From JAMBLL01 sp964460075 (GTDB lineage: Bacteria; Actinomycetota; Acidimicrobiia; Spongiisociales; UBA5794): 13,132 bases of DNA. Position 1 is the first letter of the stretch. Each line of letters opens with the position of its first letter. The translations under genes were made by a program, and so were the position numbers. The stretch lies in NCBI GenBank assembly GCA_964460075.1, contig CAYWPC010000042.1, forward strand, positions 1 through 13,132. Direction: 5' to 3'. Positions 13,123 through 13,132 of the stretch are shown here, piece after piece. Under the pieces are notes generated by a model, which had not been told where the DNA came from, did not search any database, and saw only the letters and a program-made list of their open reading frames with translations.

Positions 13123-13132
13123 CGACGAGCGC

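Noticed and set aside
1..13132. CRISPR array, phage or transposon genes
   Set aside because: No regularly spaced repeats of 20-40 bp and no integrase, transposase or Cas-like reading frames were seen on either strand.

Overview
The window looks like a chromosomal stretch from a moderately GC-rich actinobacterium, possibly an Acidimicrobiia-type lineage; that placement is inference. Supporting signs are TTG and GTG starts, tRNA genes without encoded CCA, a long PlsB of the mycobacterial sort, an NfuA-type Fe-S carrier with a cysteine-free A-type domain, and several genes whose start codon lies about 7 nt after a TANNNT -10 box (predicted leaderless mRNAs).

Layout. Bases 1-360 hold three plus-strand tRNA genes, Gly(GCC), Cys(GCA) and Val(GAC), closed by a strong intrinsic terminator. 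A VapBC-type toxin-antitoxin pair (642-1246) follows, then about 0.8 kb with no credible gene. Next on the plus strand are a nitrilase (2066-2992) and an MFS carrier of the FLVCR/SLC49 type (3126-4379). On the minus strand, 4502-5494 encodes a membrane hydrolase that keeps the active-site spacing of alkaline ceramidases. It diverges from a DUF302 gene (5617-6003), which is followed by an NTF2-like gene (6073-6489). That gene converges, with 11 bp of overlap, on a large nitronate-monooxygenase-like flavoprotein (6479-7921, minus). A small unknown gene (8126-8407) and an NfuA-like gene (8456-9079) lie on the plus strand.

Bases 9091-12941 are a minus-strand gene string read in the order zincin metallopeptidase, small amphipathic-helix protein, glycerol-3-phosphate acyltransferase (PlsB), Ala/Glu-rich coiled-coil protein. 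Gaps are 49, 6 and 82 bp, so it is probably an operon tied to phospholipid synthesis and the membrane. The window closes with tRNA-Val(CAC), 64/72 identical to the tRNA-Val(GAC) near the left end.

No CRISPR array, rRNA, transposase, integrase or phage gene was seen. The most unusual items are the C33 in tRNA-Val(GAC), the ceramidase-like protein, the PlsB gene string, the nitrilase plus SLC49-type pair with a repeated upstream element, and the gene-poor stretch beside VapBC. I found no clearly new multi-gene defence system.
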